The notes under the pieces are model-generated. The model searched no databases. It saw nothing but the letters and a program-made list of their open reading frames with translations, and was not told where the DNA came from. Position numbers and translations under genes: made by a program. Positions 8,389 to 18,600 of a stretch of DNA of 22,779 nt are shown here, in pieces; position 1 is the stretch's first letter, and the number at the start of each line of letters is the position of its first letter. The DNA comes from CAYJVP01 sp964373615 (GTDB lineage: Bacteria > Patescibacteriota > Patescibacteriia > UBA9934 > GWF2-40-263): assembly GCA_964373615.1 (NCBI GenBank), contig CAYJVP010000005.1, positions 1-22,779 of the forward strand, read 5' to 3'.

Positions 8389-9899
8389 GCGGCTGATGGC
8401 GAAAAGCGAGGGGTTTCCAAAACAGCCTGTGTCTCAACAACGGCTTTTTTTATTTTCAAAAACGGAACGACAAAAAGGAGGATCCCAAGACCGAGCGGAT
8501 GATTCAAATAGGGGGAAAACACGTGCGTTACGTACAACACAAACAACAGAGAGAGAAGACCCACGGATAACCATGCCTGCGGGTCCTCCCTCGACGGTAA
8601 CAAGCCGCGCGCAAGATAAACAAAGAGAACAAGAAACGAGATCGGACCGAGGATCCCCATCTTCAACCAAAGTTCGAGCCATCCCCACTCAAGGGAGTAG
8701 GTGCTCCAGGTCCCATCCGATGAAAAAGCCCGCACGCGTGGATCGTCCGTTTGAAAGGTGACCTCCTCGCCAAATCCTTTGCCGATCAGTGGCGAGTCAA
8801 CAATTTCATCCCAGATAACAGGAAGAAGCTTCCAGCGACTTGAAATCGCTACGTCGCTGACATCCGTGGTTCGTGAGGACAAAAGTTGGCTCAAGTCCCC
8901 TGTGGAGGTGACGCGATACGGCAATGGAAAGAGAACCATAAAAACAAGGAGAAGAGCGCCGACAACCCCAGAAAGAAGCATGATCCCCACTCCACGAATC
9001 AAGGAGGAAAATTTTGCCGATAGAAAATAGATGGAAAGAGCAAAAGAAAGGCAAACACCGGCAAGCATACCAATCCAAAAGCTGCGAGAGAGACCGATAA
9101 TGACCACGGACATCCCGGCCGAAAACGCCAAGAGGAGGTTCCACCCATCGCGCTTCGTTATACGTGGACTCAGAAGAAGAGGGACAAACAGAAACAACAT
9201 GAAAATCACGGAAATCTGCGCCTGCAAGAACACACGGAAGAGACTGCCGATCATCTTTGTCAGCTCCGCCGTACGTGTGTCTCGAATAAACGCGTACACG
9301 GCCTCGAGCATCCATTCCGGATAATGCGTAAAAAAATACAGCAAACCGAGGCTGAGCGCCGTCACCCACACGGCGCTTGCGCAGAGCACCTGGAGAAGAA
9401 GTCGTCGACGCTCCGAAGTCCATGCAACACTTAAAATCGGAAGGAGATACGCAAGATAAAAATACGCGTTTCCGTCCGCAAAGGTCTTGCTGATTTCATT
9501 TTGGAAAAACCCAACGGTCAATCCGAGCATGACGGCAGCAAGAAGTGGGAAAAATCCAGTCCATCTTGGATCACGTATATTGACACTCGCCTTCCCCCGG
9601 ACAAACAAGATCAGCCACCCAAAGATCACGGCCAAAAAGACGACCATGCGCAACGAAAGGGTGAATCCGAAAATTTCTGCAAAAACAAGATGCCCGTGTG
9701 AATTGGCAAATAACTCTGCAAACGCCGCGGCAAGGCCCCACTCAAGACGATGCAGTGTGAGGACCAAGACAACCGTGCCGACCACGCCAAGGAAGACAGG
9801 AGCAAAAAAACTCTGGTAGGCCGGGACAGACAACGCGAACATGGCGACAAGCCCGGCAAGCACGATCCAAAAAGATTTACCGAAGAATTGTTTCCACAC
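8355..9899 (-). CDS. O-antigen ligase/polymerase-like (Wzy_C family) membrane protein
   Basis: The 514-residue protein is built almost wholly of hydrophobic segments (about ten to twelve by eye). A larger hydrophilic loop lies at about 335-405, as in the O-antigen ligase family. Fitting details are LSRSFWIG before a membrane segment, the loop with SSRWKLLPVIWDEIVDSPLIGKGFG, and a final HVFSPYLNHPLG region. Such proteins polymerise or attach lipid-linked glycans on the outer face of the cytoplasmic membrane; which of the two cannot be told here. It is last in the glycan gene series. The start is GTG (9897-9899), and the first 23 bases overlap the end of the upstream glycosyltransferase. The tail (APFTSE) is coded opposite the end of fmt. 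Confidence 0.75.
   Translation of the reverse strand: MWKQFFGKSFWIVLAGLVAMFALSVPAYQSFFAPVFLGVVGTVVLVLTLHRLEWGLAAAFAELFANSHGHLVFAEIFGFTLSLRMVVFLAVIFGWLILFVRGKASVNIRDPRWTGFFPLLAAVMLGLTVGFFQNEISKTFADGNAYFYLAYLLPILSVAWTSERRRLLLQVLCASAVWVTALSLGLLYFFTHYPEWMLEAVYAFIRDTRTAELTKMIGSLFRVFLQAQISVIFMLFLFVPLLLSPRITKRDGWNLLLAFSAGMSVVIIGLSRSFWIGMLAGVCLSFALSIYFLSAKFSSLIRGVGIMLLSGVVGALLLVFMVLFPLPYRVTSTGDLSQLLSSRTTDVSDVAISSRWKLLPVIWDEIVDSPLIGKGFGEEVTFQTDDPRVRAFSSDGTWSTYSLEWGWLELWLKMGILGPISFLVLFVYLARGLLPSREDPQAWLSVGLLSLLFVLYVTHVFSPYLNHPLGLGILLFVVPFLKIKKAVVETQAVLETPRFSPSAAQASTAPFTSE
8424..8455 (+). terminator. Possible intrinsic terminator of the def-fmt transcript
   Basis: AGCC-TGT and ACA-(AC)-GGCT form an imperfect hairpin (8424-8445) with a two-base bulge, followed by TTTTTTATTTT on the plus strand. 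It lies 36 bases past the fmt stop, inside the 3' coding part of the opposing O-antigen ligase-like gene. The stem is short, so strength is uncertain. Confidence 0.45.
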
Positions 9900-10746
9900 A
9901 CGAGGTTGGTTTCATAAGACTGGCCACGAAAGCCATCATCACATACAACGGTTCAGGAAGCGTGAACAGGAGCCATCCCAGAGGGCCATGGTGCTTGCGC
10001 ATGTATCGACGCAGGCTTCGACGGAGCATGGCCTGCTTTTTCATCGTGCTGATGGTGGTAAAACTACTTCCCTTCTTGTGTCGGGCTGAAATATCCGCAT
10101 AGTAGCGAACCCTCCAACCGGCGCTCCGGGCACGTTTGCAAAAATCAACCTCTTCATACCACATGAAAAACCCTTGATCGAGCAGACCGATCTGGGCAAA
10201 AACCTCTGGTCGAATACAGAAGAACGCACCCATCACCTGGTCCACATCGGTCGTCTTTGTGTAGTCAAAATCTTTCATGAGCCAACGTCGAATCGGACCA
10301 ATGTTTGGAAAGAGGTGCGGCGCTTTCAGAAGAAGCAGAAACTGATCGAGGGGCGTTGGAAATCTCCAGACGCAATCTTGTTGCGTGCCGTCCAAATTTT
10401 TGAGTGAAATTCCTCCGACCCCAACCTCTGGGTCTTCCTCCATCCGCGCGGCAATGTGGCGGAGCGCCGGGCCATCAAACACAATATCCGGATTCACAAG
10501 AACGACATACGCTCCGCGAGCTTCGCGAATGGCAAGATTGCAGCCTCCGGCAAACCCGAGGTTTTTTTCGCTTTTCAAAAATCGAACCTGCGGATAGACG
10601 TGTGCGAGATCCGAAAGGTCGTCCCCAGAGGCATTCTCCACAATACATACTTCCACCTCGTGTGGGTCGTGGTGTGCAAAAAGCGAGGCGAGCATGGTCG
10701 CGAGGTATACTTTTGTTTTGTAATTTACCGTGACAACGGAAATCAT
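9877..10746 (-). CDS. GT2-family glycosyltransferase (rhamnosyltransferase-like)
   Basis: The 289-residue protein is a GT-A-fold transferase of family 2, in the WbbL/rhamnosyltransferase-like branch. It has VVTVNYKTKVYLATMLASL at the N-terminus, ENASG (37-41), KNLGFAGGCNLAI (61-73) and the metal/nucleotide-sugar site VNPDI (84-88). The acceptor-side signature MGAFFCIRPEVF...GFFMWYEEVDFCKRARSAGW is at 172-211. The C-terminus has a short hydrophobic segment (about 256-278), so it may touch the membrane. The ATG at 10746 is chosen over an upstream in-frame start because it gives a normal N-terminus and overlaps the preceding stop as ATGA. It probably adds a sugar to the lipid-linked surface glycan; the sugar is unknown. 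Confidence 0.88.
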   Translation of the reverse strand: MISVVTVNYKTKVYLATMLASLFAHHDPHEVEVCIVENASGDDLSDLAHVYPQVRFLKSEKNLGFAGGCNLAIREARGAYVVLVNPDIVFDGPALRHIAARMEEDPEVGVGGISLKNLDGTQQDCVWRFPTPLDQFLLLLKAPHLFPNIGPIRRWLMKDFDYTKTTDVDQVMGAFFCIRPEVFAQIGLLDQGFFMWYEEVDFCKRARSAGWRVRYYADISARHKKGSSFTTISTMKKQAMLRRSLRRYMRKHHGPLGWLLFTLPEPLYVMMAFVASLMKPTSCVETILR

Positions 10747-11450
10747 AAACCGTGCTTTTCGACAATGAACCGCCTGGCCTCTTCGTAACGATGCACGCTC
10801 CGCGGCATCCAGCCAACATGCTGCCAAGGAATATGATACAGGAATGACGGCCTCCACTGCGAGATCCCCTTGCGACGGCGCTCATCCACGACGCGAAAGA
10901 GCTCCTCGGAAACATGCACGCCGCCGTGACCCTGTTCTAACATCGTGAGCCACAAATCCCAATCTTGGAATCGACGAATCGCAGGATCGAATCCTGGAAA
11001 ATGTTCACGCCTCACTAAACTGGTTGTATGAATATAATTCATACGTCGGAGACGCTCTTGATCAAACGGAAAGCTTCGAAAACGTTTCCAACCAAAACGG
11101 AAAGCAGCGTAGGCGTAACTCGCCTCTGCGTGCGCGTCAAGGGCGCCGGAAAGTTTTTCCAACATGTCTGTGCGCATGATCACGTCTGCGTCACAAAAAA
11201 TCACCCGATCGCCGTGTGAGGTCGCAAACCCTTGGTTACGCGCAAGGTTTCCCCCCTGGTTTGACTGATCAATGAGAGTGATCCGTGACGAAAACGGACG
11301 GAGCGCCTCGAGGGTCGCATCCGTTGATCCATCGTTCACCACGATCACCTCGCTGGGCGCGCGTGTTTGCGCAAACACGCTCTCCAAACACGCCGCGATC
11401 GTCCCGGCATGCTGGTAGGTTGGAATAATGACGCTGATCGAAGAACTCAT
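10743..11450 (-). CDS. GT2-family glycosyltransferase
   Basis: The 235-residue protein has the classical GT2 layout: ISVIIPTYQHAGTIAACLES (5-24), VVNDGSTD (37-44), GGNLARNQGF (66-75) and the DXD metal site DAD (87-89). It also has FQDWDLWLTMLEQG in the second half, typical of enzymes that build surface polysaccharide. It is short but complete. Start and stop both overlap neighbours by four bases (ATGA at 11447-11450 and at 10743-10746), so three transferases are probably translated in series. Donor and acceptor sugars cannot be predicted. Confidence 0.88.
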   Translation of the reverse strand: MSSSISVIIPTYQHAGTIAACLESVFAQTRAPSEVIVVNDGSTDATLEALRPFSSRITLIDQSNQGGNLARNQGFATSHGDRVIFCDADVIMRTDMLEKLSGALDAHAEASYAYAAFRFGWKRFRSFPFDQERLRRMNYIHTTSLVRREHFPGFDPAIRRFQDWDLWLTMLEQGHGGVHVSEELFRVVDERRRKGISQWRPSFLYHIPWQHVGWMPRSVHRYEEARRFIVEKHGL

Positions 11451-12556
11451 AGGCGATCAAGAAGCTCCCGAAGCCTGCCAAACTGGACGTCGCAAGTAAA
11501 CTCGGCAAGAACACGTGCACGCGCATGGGACCCAAGCTGTTCACGAAAGGTCCGATCGGACCCTACACGCACCAGAGCGTTCGCAAGCGCCGCGATATCA
11601 CCGTCCTCGATGAGCACGCCCGTCTCTCCGTCCAGAACCGCTTCGTCGACTCCGGGTTGTTTTGTCGCAATCGATGGCAATCCATGCAGAGCTGCCTCAA
11701 GATAGACGAGGCCGAACCCTTCGCGGTCCGTCTTGTGCACGACCGTCGGCATAACGAAAATATCCGCTTCCGCGTACGCCTTCTCGCGTCCTTGATCGTT
11801 CAGATTCCGATCGATGGTGACGTGACCCTCCATGCCAAGCTCACGCGCCCGTTGCACAATCTTTTCCTCCATCGGTCCCTCGCCCACGATGTGATAGTGC
11901 ACAGAACCTATTTGTGTCATATGAAACAAATAGGTCATGGCTTCGAGAACACGCAGATGCCCTTTGCGTTCGACAAGACGCGCAACGGTGAGGAGGGTCA
12001 ACGTTTCATCTGATCTCGTTTTCGTCGGTGTCCGATCGAGCTCGCGCGGCGCAGATACACAGGGATACACAACGCAAGTTTTTTTCACTCCAAAATCCCG
12101 CCGAACCTCTTCCGCCAACGCGTGCGAGTTTGCCACAACGAGCGCGGAGCCACGAAGCACGCGACCCGCGAGCCATCGCTTCCCTCGGCGCTGTTTGACC
12201 AAGCCAATGTCCATCCCGTGCACAAACACGACGTAGGGTCGACGTGTAAACCAACGCGCGATCCATGCCGAGGCCCCAAGCGGCAGCACGTGACTCACAA
12301 GAACCACGCGATACGAGGCACGGCGCAACCAGAGCAACAAAACTGCTTTCTTCCAACGGGGCCAAAAAAAACGGAACAAAAGCGTTTTTCGCAGAACGGG
12401 GTATCCGACCGAGGCATCAAACGCGTGGTCTCCTGAATCCGGCGGTGCGACGACTCGTATGTCTCCACGTAAAGACGCGGCAAGCGCATCAAGATAACGC
12501 GCCACCCCGCCGCGCCGCGGAGGAAAATCAAGCGTCAGAAGGAGGTATCTCTTCAT
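11447..12556 (-). CDS. GT4-family glycosyltransferase
   Basis: This 369-residue protein has the two-domain GT-B design. The N-terminal acceptor half has the glycine-rich FPPRRGGVARY loop (11-21) and HGMDIG (113-118). The C-terminal donor half has LLTVARLVERKGH (188-200), HIVGEGPMEEKI (222-233) and REGFGLVYLEAALHGLPSIA (278-297), with the nucleotide-sugar glutamates Glu279 and Glu287. The ATG at 12556 is preferred over an upstream in-frame start at 12604 because the family begins with a short basic MKR before the first strand. It overlaps the end of the flippase gene by 29 bases. Codons 208-217 are written by a 30-bp palindrome, which is odd (see the separate entry). Confidence 0.88.
   Translation of the reverse strand: MKRYLLLTLDFPPRRGGVARYLDALAASLRGDIRVVAPPDSGDHAFDASVGYPVLRKTLLFRFFWPRWKKAVLLLWLRRASYRVVLVSHVLPLGASAWIARWFTRRPYVVFVHGMDIGLVKQRRGKRWLAGRVLRGSALVVANSHALAEEVRRDFGVKKTCVVYPCVSAPRELDRTPTKTRSDETLTLLTVARLVERKGHLRVLEAMTYLFHMTQIGSVHYHIVGEGPMEEKIVQRARELGMEGHVTIDRNLNDQGREKAYAEADIFVMPTVVHKTDREGFGLVYLEAALHGLPSIATKQPGVDEAVLDGETGVLIEDGDIAALANALVRVGSDRTFREQLGSHARARVLAEFTCDVQFGRLRELLDRL
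11906..11935. repeat. 30-bp near-perfect palindrome inside the GT4 gene
   Basis: The arms ACCTATTTGT (11906-11915) and ACAAATAGGT (11926-11935) are exact inverted repeats, and the centre holds the palindrome TCATATGA. Only one symmetric pair (11916 with 11925) breaks the symmetry, so 28 of 30 positions are palindromic. It is AT-rich inside a GC-richer gene. It covers exactly ten codons (residues 208-217, TYLFHMTQIG). Confidence 0.85.
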
Positions 12557-13997
12557 AGATAGGCTTGCGCATGAGTACATGACGCAGGGCTCGTACGTGT
12601 TCAACCTTCACAGATCGGGTCACAAACAAACAACCAACGTAGACCACGGCGCAAACGGGTATCACGAGTAAAAGATCCAGGACGGTTCGAAGAAATATGG
12701 CCGCCATGGCCATCACAGCCCCGCTTGCCGCAATCGGCAATGCCATACGCAAAAGGTGGCGCATGCGGTATTCCGGCAACACGCGAGGAACAAAATAGAG
12801 ACCGACAAGAAACAAAAACCAAAAGCTCGCCAGTCCGGCATAGGCCGCGCCAATGATTTCAAATCGTGGAATCAAAAGCATGTTCGCAACAACATTCACC
12901 ACCATGGTCGCGCCCATAATGGCGGTTTTCAGTCCTTGACGGTCAGAAGCATTCAAAAGTGAACCGATAGGAAAATCTAAAAAAATCGGAATGAGGACAA
13001 GCACAAGGATCTGAAGCACGGGAGCAGCGCTCGCGTAGTCTTCTCCGGCTAACAAGACAAGATCAGGGGCCACCGCAAAAATCCCAAAACTAATCGGAGT
13101 GGCTATAAGCATCATGTACCACATAGCATGCTGAAACAGCCGAGCCAAGCGCGGTCGATCCGTTCGCACAAGGGCGCTCATGCCAGGATAGAGAGCCGCC
13201 ACAAAGGCAAGCGGCATGAATTGAAACGAATACGTGAGTTTGTAGGCGACGCTGTAAATGCCAACCGCGCCTATGCCTACATACCACGACAAAAATACGC
13301 TATCGACGTAGGAATACACCTTTACAAAAATACCAGCCAAAGCAAAAGGGAGCGCCACGCGAAAAAAACGTTTCAACCAGACACGGTCAACACATGGAAG
13401 CAAGGATCGGAGCCCAAGGAGTCTGACAACGCGCTGCGCGGAAAAGATCATGTTGAATACACTTCCAAAAATCAAAGCAGCCACCAATAAATGTAGGTTC
13501 GGATAGACGAGTAAAACCGCGCCTCCAAAGAGCGCCGTACAGAGTTGGCCGACAAAAATGCCTAGGGATTCATATTTTAGGGCATGGTGGCCCCGCAAAA
13601 TGCCGTAATAAAAAAGAGAGATGGCGTCCGCGAGCATGACGATACTCGCGAGAAGGACAAGTTCTAGAATCATCGCATCGTATCCCAAAAGCCACGTGCT
13701 TGCGACGGCTCCTATCACGCCAACCACCATGAGAGGAAGCTTCGCCCCCAGCGCTCGTTGAATGAGTGGAAGCGCTTCCGTCGGGCGCTTGGCGACCTCC
13801 CGAATAATCACAGGAGTGATACCAAAGTCAGAGATGACGCTAAAGATGGTGGTAATGGAAAGAGCCAAAAAATACGCCCCGGTATTTTCTGGCTGCATGA
13901 TGCGCGCCAGAAACAAAAAATAGACAAAGGCGAGCACTTTTTGTCCAATCGACGCGAGGGTCAGATACAACGTATTTTTCGCGAGCGGCAGCGTCAT
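12528..13997 (-). CDS. Polysaccharide flippase (Wzx/MurJ-type, MOP superfamily)
   Basis: The 489-residue protein has a family-typical N-terminus: NTLYLTLASIGQKVLAFVYFLFLARIMQPENTGAYFLA. It has about fourteen hydrophobic segments, and a conserved S-DFGITPVIIREVAKR stretch at about 56-71. This is the polysaccharide biosynthesis/oligosaccharide flippase family, which moves lipid-linked sugar units across the cytoplasmic membrane. It leads the glycan gene series, and its 3' end overlaps the GT4 gene. The start at ATG 13997 is supported by AGGTGGT five to eleven bases upstream, one of the few Shine-Dalgarno-like sites here. MurJ itself is less likely, because the neighbours are surface-glycan transferases. 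Confidence 0.85.
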   Translation of the reverse strand: MTLPLAKNTLYLTLASIGQKVLAFVYFLFLARIMQPENTGAYFLALSITTIFSVISDFGITPVIIREVAKRPTEALPLIQRALGAKLPLMVVGVIGAVASTWLLGYDAMILELVLLASIVMLADAISLFYYGILRGHHALKYESLGIFVGQLCTALFGGAVLLVYPNLHLLVAALIFGSVFNMIFSAQRVVRLLGLRSLLPCVDRVWLKRFFRVALPFALAGIFVKVYSYVDSVFLSWYVGIGAVGIYSVAYKLTYSFQFMPLAFVAALYPGMSALVRTDRPRLARLFQHAMWYMMLIATPISFGIFAVAPDLVLLAGEDYASAAPVLQILVLVLIPIFLDFPIGSLLNASDRQGLKTAIMGATMVVNVVANMLLIPRFEIIGAAYAGLASFWFLFLVGLYFVPRVLPEYRMRHLLRMALPIAASGAVMAMAAIFLRTVLDLLLVIPVCAVVYVGCLFVTRSVKVEHVRALRHVLMRKPIYEEIPPSDA

Positions 13998-14007
13998 AAC
14001 ACCACCT

Positions 14008-14036
14008 ACGATAGCCCAAAAAAAGCCTCGCGTCCA
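14008..14036 (-). promoter_or_regulatory. Possible promoter of the surface-glycan gene series
   Basis: On the minus strand TGGACG (14036-14031) and TATCGT (14013-14008) are 17 bases apart; each matches four of six consensus bases. It lies in the only gap (54 bases) between the 557-residue gene and the flippase. It is a weak candidate, and read-through from upstream is also possible. Confidence 0.3.
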
Positions 14037-14051
14037 GACAAATCTTTACGT

Positions 14052-15725
14052 TCACGGGTTCGGGCGTGCGAACAGACAAATCTCGAATAGAACGCGCGTC
14101 TTCGGATCGACCGCGGACTGCCAGTTGAGCTCGAGGTCGAGACGCGTCCGATCTGGCATCGCATACGCGTTCCCCATACGCGCATCAAGAGCGCCGTCAC
14201 GTTGCAGGGCCTGTGTCAGCATCCGATGAAGCTCGCGCGTGCGTGGGTGAACATTTGAACGCGATGGATCCGAAACAATTTCGTCGAGAAACAATTGAGG
14301 GAACTTCTTGATGGCAGCCATCAAGCCGTCAATGATCCGGCGCGCTTCTCTTTCCACAGCCTCCGAGGGTGCCTGAAGACCAGGTCTCTCGCCTTGATAC
14401 TGACTGATAAATCCAATGGAGATTCCAACGCCGTTCGGATGGGTCGCCGCAAACGCGCGGTCATAACGCTCCCGAACGGCGCGGAATTTTTTTAATAGTC
14501 GCGCGAACGCTTCGTGGTCAGATTGAAAAATTTCTTTTTGCTTCTCTGGCGCATCCGCCGCGGTAAGTTCCGTATACGCACGTGTGAGTTCGCTCATGTT
14601 TCGCCGATCCTGTCCTGGCGACACGTAAAAGGACGCGCCCTTTGGATACGGAAGAACACCGTTTTTACAGATGGCATCGAGGGCCAACACGCGCTCGCGT
14701 AACATTCGTGTTATTTCTCGCAGTCGGTGAGGAATATCTGCGAGCGGAATATCAAACAGGTGGTACACCAACACGGCGCGCGCGTCCGGACTCTCAAAAT
14801 CCTTCCCAAGCATGCCGACCGCGACGGAGGTATCTTTTACCGTCTTGCGCAACTGTCTTTCCCGTTCCGCATCTGGACTCTCAAAGAGATGATCGTAAAG
14901 GGGGTCTAAAAGACACTGACGGAGCATCTTTCCAGACGAGCCATCGCGAAGATACGCAAGCACCTCGTCTTTAATACGCGCCTCTTGTCGCTGCACGTTC
15001 GGGTCAACACGACGGCGTTCGGCCCGTTCAAAAAGAGAGAGAAATTCGTGATTGATATGATGCTGACGTTCATGTTGAACAACGCGTTCCTGCTCCTTTC
15101 CCGATACAGATCCTTTGATGAGAAGCACGGACGGGAGCCCACCGAGGAGTTCGATGCGAACATACGATTCGGTGCGCACGGCTTGCGGCGCGTCGAGCTG
15201 AACACGCGTATGGTACGTGCCACCGTGCTGATCAAGGCGAACGCGCCGTTTTTGCGCCTCCTCTCCCGCGTCCGAGGTGATTCCTGGCGCGTAAAACTCA
15301 CGATAGTCCTCGGAAAGAGCCGCCGAGACGATGAAATAAGATTCCACGCGTCGAAAACGAACTTCCCCGGTTGGCAGATGTCCGGTTCGCGCGCGAAAAA
15401 CGTGCGCCCCCATCGTCCCTTCCGTGACAGGGTCCCCGCTGTCTTCTACGGCTCCGCGGATCTCTGCTTCGGTAAGAAGCGCCTCGCGGTGTTTTATGCG
15501 ATACGTTGACACGACCTGCGCAGCCTGCTCGCGAATCGGCTCAGGCAAAGGAGCCAAAAGATTTCGCATGGCCGTGGGATGCGCAACGGCCACGTCACGC
15601 TGCAGCCAATCTTCCAGGCGCAACAAAATCGAGACATGCTTTTGCCGTCTCTCAAACCGTTCTTCTTCCGAAGGGGGAGCTTCAAAAATAAGGCTCTCCG
15701 CTGCTCCTGATTCCGCACCTCGCAT
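14052..15725 (-). CDS. Unrecognised 557-residue protein with an HExxH motif
   Basis: I do not recognise a named family. The protein has no signal peptide and no membrane segment. The N-terminal 150 residues are charged and partly helical. Residues 216-227 read VQHERQHHINHE, giving HExxH at His218-Glu219-His222. A second acidic helix, RIKDEVLAYLRDG, follows, with Glu254 32 residues after His222. That order is what a zinc-dependent gluzincin-type peptidase would show, but peptidase activity is only a suggestion. The remainder (270-557) is mainly helical and rich in Arg and Glu. Its ATG lies 19 bases after the atpC stop with no visible terminator between, so it is probably the last gene of the ATP synthase transcript. 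Confidence 0.8.
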   Translation of the reverse strand: MRGAESGAAESLIFEAPPSEEERFERRQKHVSILLRLEDWLQRDVAVAHPTAMRNLLAPLPEPIREQAAQVVSTYRIKHREALLTEAEIRGAVEDSGDPVTEGTMGAHVFRARTGHLPTGEVRFRRVESYFIVSAALSEDYREFYAPGITSDAGEEAQKRRVRLDQHGGTYHTRVQLDAPQAVRTESYVRIELLGGLPSVLLIKGSVSGKEQERVVQHERQHHINHEFLSLFERAERRRVDPNVQRQEARIKDEVLAYLRDGSSGKMLRQCLLDPLYDHLFESPDAERERQLRKTVKDTSVAVGMLGKDFESPDARAVLVYHLFDIPLADIPHRLREITRMLRERVLALDAICKNGVLPYPKGASFYVSPGQDRRNMSELTRAYTELTAADAPEKQKEIFQSDHEAFARLLKKFRAVRERYDRAFAATHPNGVGISIGFISQYQGERPGLQAPSEAVEREARRIIDGLMAAIKKFPQLFLDEIVSDPSRSNVHPRTRELHRMLTQALQRDGALDARMGNAYAMPDRTRLDLELNWQSAVDPKTRVLFEICLFARPNP

Positions 15726-15744
15726 ACAGCAGGTATGCTACCAC

Positions 15745-16191
15745 TCACGTTTCCATTCCTCCAGGTCGCCCTCGAATTTTCCGATATTTTTTCGATGCCA
15801 CTTTGTATCGCGCTAATTCCCGCTCAAGCGCCGCGGCCGCGTCGGCAAACGAAACGTCGTCCGTGTGTCGTTTTTCTTCCAGGAGTTTCCTGGCGCGCTC
15901 TTTTGCCTCTTCAATTTTTTCAAGTTCAAGCTCCTCAAGACGCTCGGCGGTGTCGGCGAGAATGATGAGCTGATTTCCCGGCCTCATCTCCAAAAAACCG
16001 GTTGAAACCGCAAGCAGTTCTTCCGTCTTCCCCTTCAAAAGTCGCATCTCCCCAGGACGCAGACTCGTCACGAGCGGGATGTGTCCAGGAAGCACCGTGA
16101 TCTCACCCGTCTCGGTCATGATCGTCGCTGAATCAACCTCGTCCTCAAACGCGATACGCTCGGGCGTCACGATTTTGAGGTGGAGAGTCAT
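15745..16191 (-). CDS. atpC: F1 ATP synthase subunit epsilon
   Basis: Epsilon belongs to the rotor stalk and can brake ATP hydrolysis. The 148-residue product has the beta-sandwich domain (LHLKIVTPERIAFEDEVDSATI, then GEITVLPGHIPLVTSLRPGEM and GFLEM). A two-helix C-terminal arm follows (AERLEELELEKIEEAKERARK onward), ending in a basic tail. ATG 16191 is used because it opens directly on the first strand and lies four bases past the atpD stop; a TTG at 16203 would overlap atpD. It is the last recognisable subunit gene of the operon. Confidence 0.93.
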   Translation of the reverse strand: MTLHLKIVTPERIAFEDEVDSATIMTETGEITVLPGHIPLVTSLRPGEMRLLKGKTEELLAVSTGFLEMRPGNQLIILADTAERLEELELEKIEEAKERARKLLEEKRHTDDVSFADAAAALERELARYKVASKKYRKIRGRPGGMET

Positions 16192-16195
16192 AATC

Positions 16196-17654
<1,459 letters not shown>

Positions 17655-17662
17655 TTGGTTTA

Positions 17663-18583
17663 CTATTCAAGCGCGGCTTTGCCGCTGCTAATCTCCGCGA
17701 TCTCCTTTGTGATTCCTGCCTGCCGAACTTGGTTATAGGTGAACGTCAGATCATCGATCATGTCCGAAGCCGCATCCGTCGCGCTCCTCATCGCCATCAT
17801 GCGCGCCGAGTGTTCGGAGGCCGCGGACTCAAGCACGGCCTGGTACAGCATGGTTTCAACGAGCCGAGGGAGCAGCCGGTCCAGCACCTCGCGTGGACTT
17901 GGTTCAAACGTGTACTCTTTTGCCTTTTTGATGTCGAGGTCCGTCTTCTCCTCGCCTCTCACCTCTCCGATCTCTCGAACCGATTCCGGTCCGACAAGCG
18001 GGAGCAGTTCAAGCACGGTTGCTTTTTGCGAAATGGCGGAAACAAAATCTGTATAGGCGAGCACCACGCGATCGTAGACATGTTTGGAAAATTCGTTTAC
18101 GATCAGACGTCCAATCGGAAGCACATCCTCGAAACGAGGGTGGTTGGAGATACCTGTAAAACTTGCGATCACGTTTTGTTTGGCGCGTCGCATCGCATCC
18201 GCACCGCGTTTGCCAATCGTGATGACATCGAGAGGAGACGCCGGCTTCCCAGACCCAAACTCTCTCAATGCCGCGAGAATTTTCTTCACGATGTTCGTGT
18301 TGAATCCACCCGCGAGTCCGCGATCCGATGTCAAAAGGACGAAGAGTGCGCGGCGCGCTTTAGGATGACGACGCAAGAGGGGATGAAGCGAGGTGTCGGT
18401 CACGCGTCCTATGGAGGACACGGTGTCCCAAGCCAGGCGCGCATACGGACGGCTCGAAAGCACGGCGCTTACGGATTTGCGCATTTTGCTCGCGGCCACC
18501 AACTCCATCGCCTTGGTGATCTTCTTCGTGTTCTTCACCGATTTGATGCGTCGGCGAATGGTTCGTGTCCCCATCATTGGCAT
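17663..18583 (-). CDS. atpG: F1 ATP synthase subunit gamma
   Basis: Gamma is the central shaft that turns inside the alpha/beta ring. The 306-residue protein has the two long helices that form the shaft: RRRIKSVKNTKKITKAMELVAASKMRKS near the N-terminus, and MRSATDAASDMIDDLTFTYNQVRQAGITKEIAEI at the C-terminus. Between them is the Rossmann-like domain (FVLLTSDRGLAGGFNTNI). It is slightly longer than common bacterial gamma subunits. The start could be ATG 18583, or one of two ATGs six or nine bases downstream. Heptamer repeats lie directly on both sides of the gene. Confidence 0.95.
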   Translation of the reverse strand: MPMMGTRTIRRRIKSVKNTKKITKAMELVAASKMRKSVSAVLSSRPYARLAWDTVSSIGRVTDTSLHPLLRRHPKARRALFVLLTSDRGLAGGFNTNIVKKILAALREFGSGKPASPLDVITIGKRGADAMRRAKQNVIASFTGISNHPRFEDVLPIGRLIVNEFSKHVYDRVVLAYTDFVSAISQKATVLELLPLVGPESVREIGEVRGEEKTDLDIKKAKEYTFEPSPREVLDRLLPRLVETMLYQAVLESAASEHSARMMAMRSATDAASDMIDDLTFTYNQVRQAGITKEIAEISSGKAALE

Positions 18584-18600
18584 AAAAAGGTGCGAGCCTC

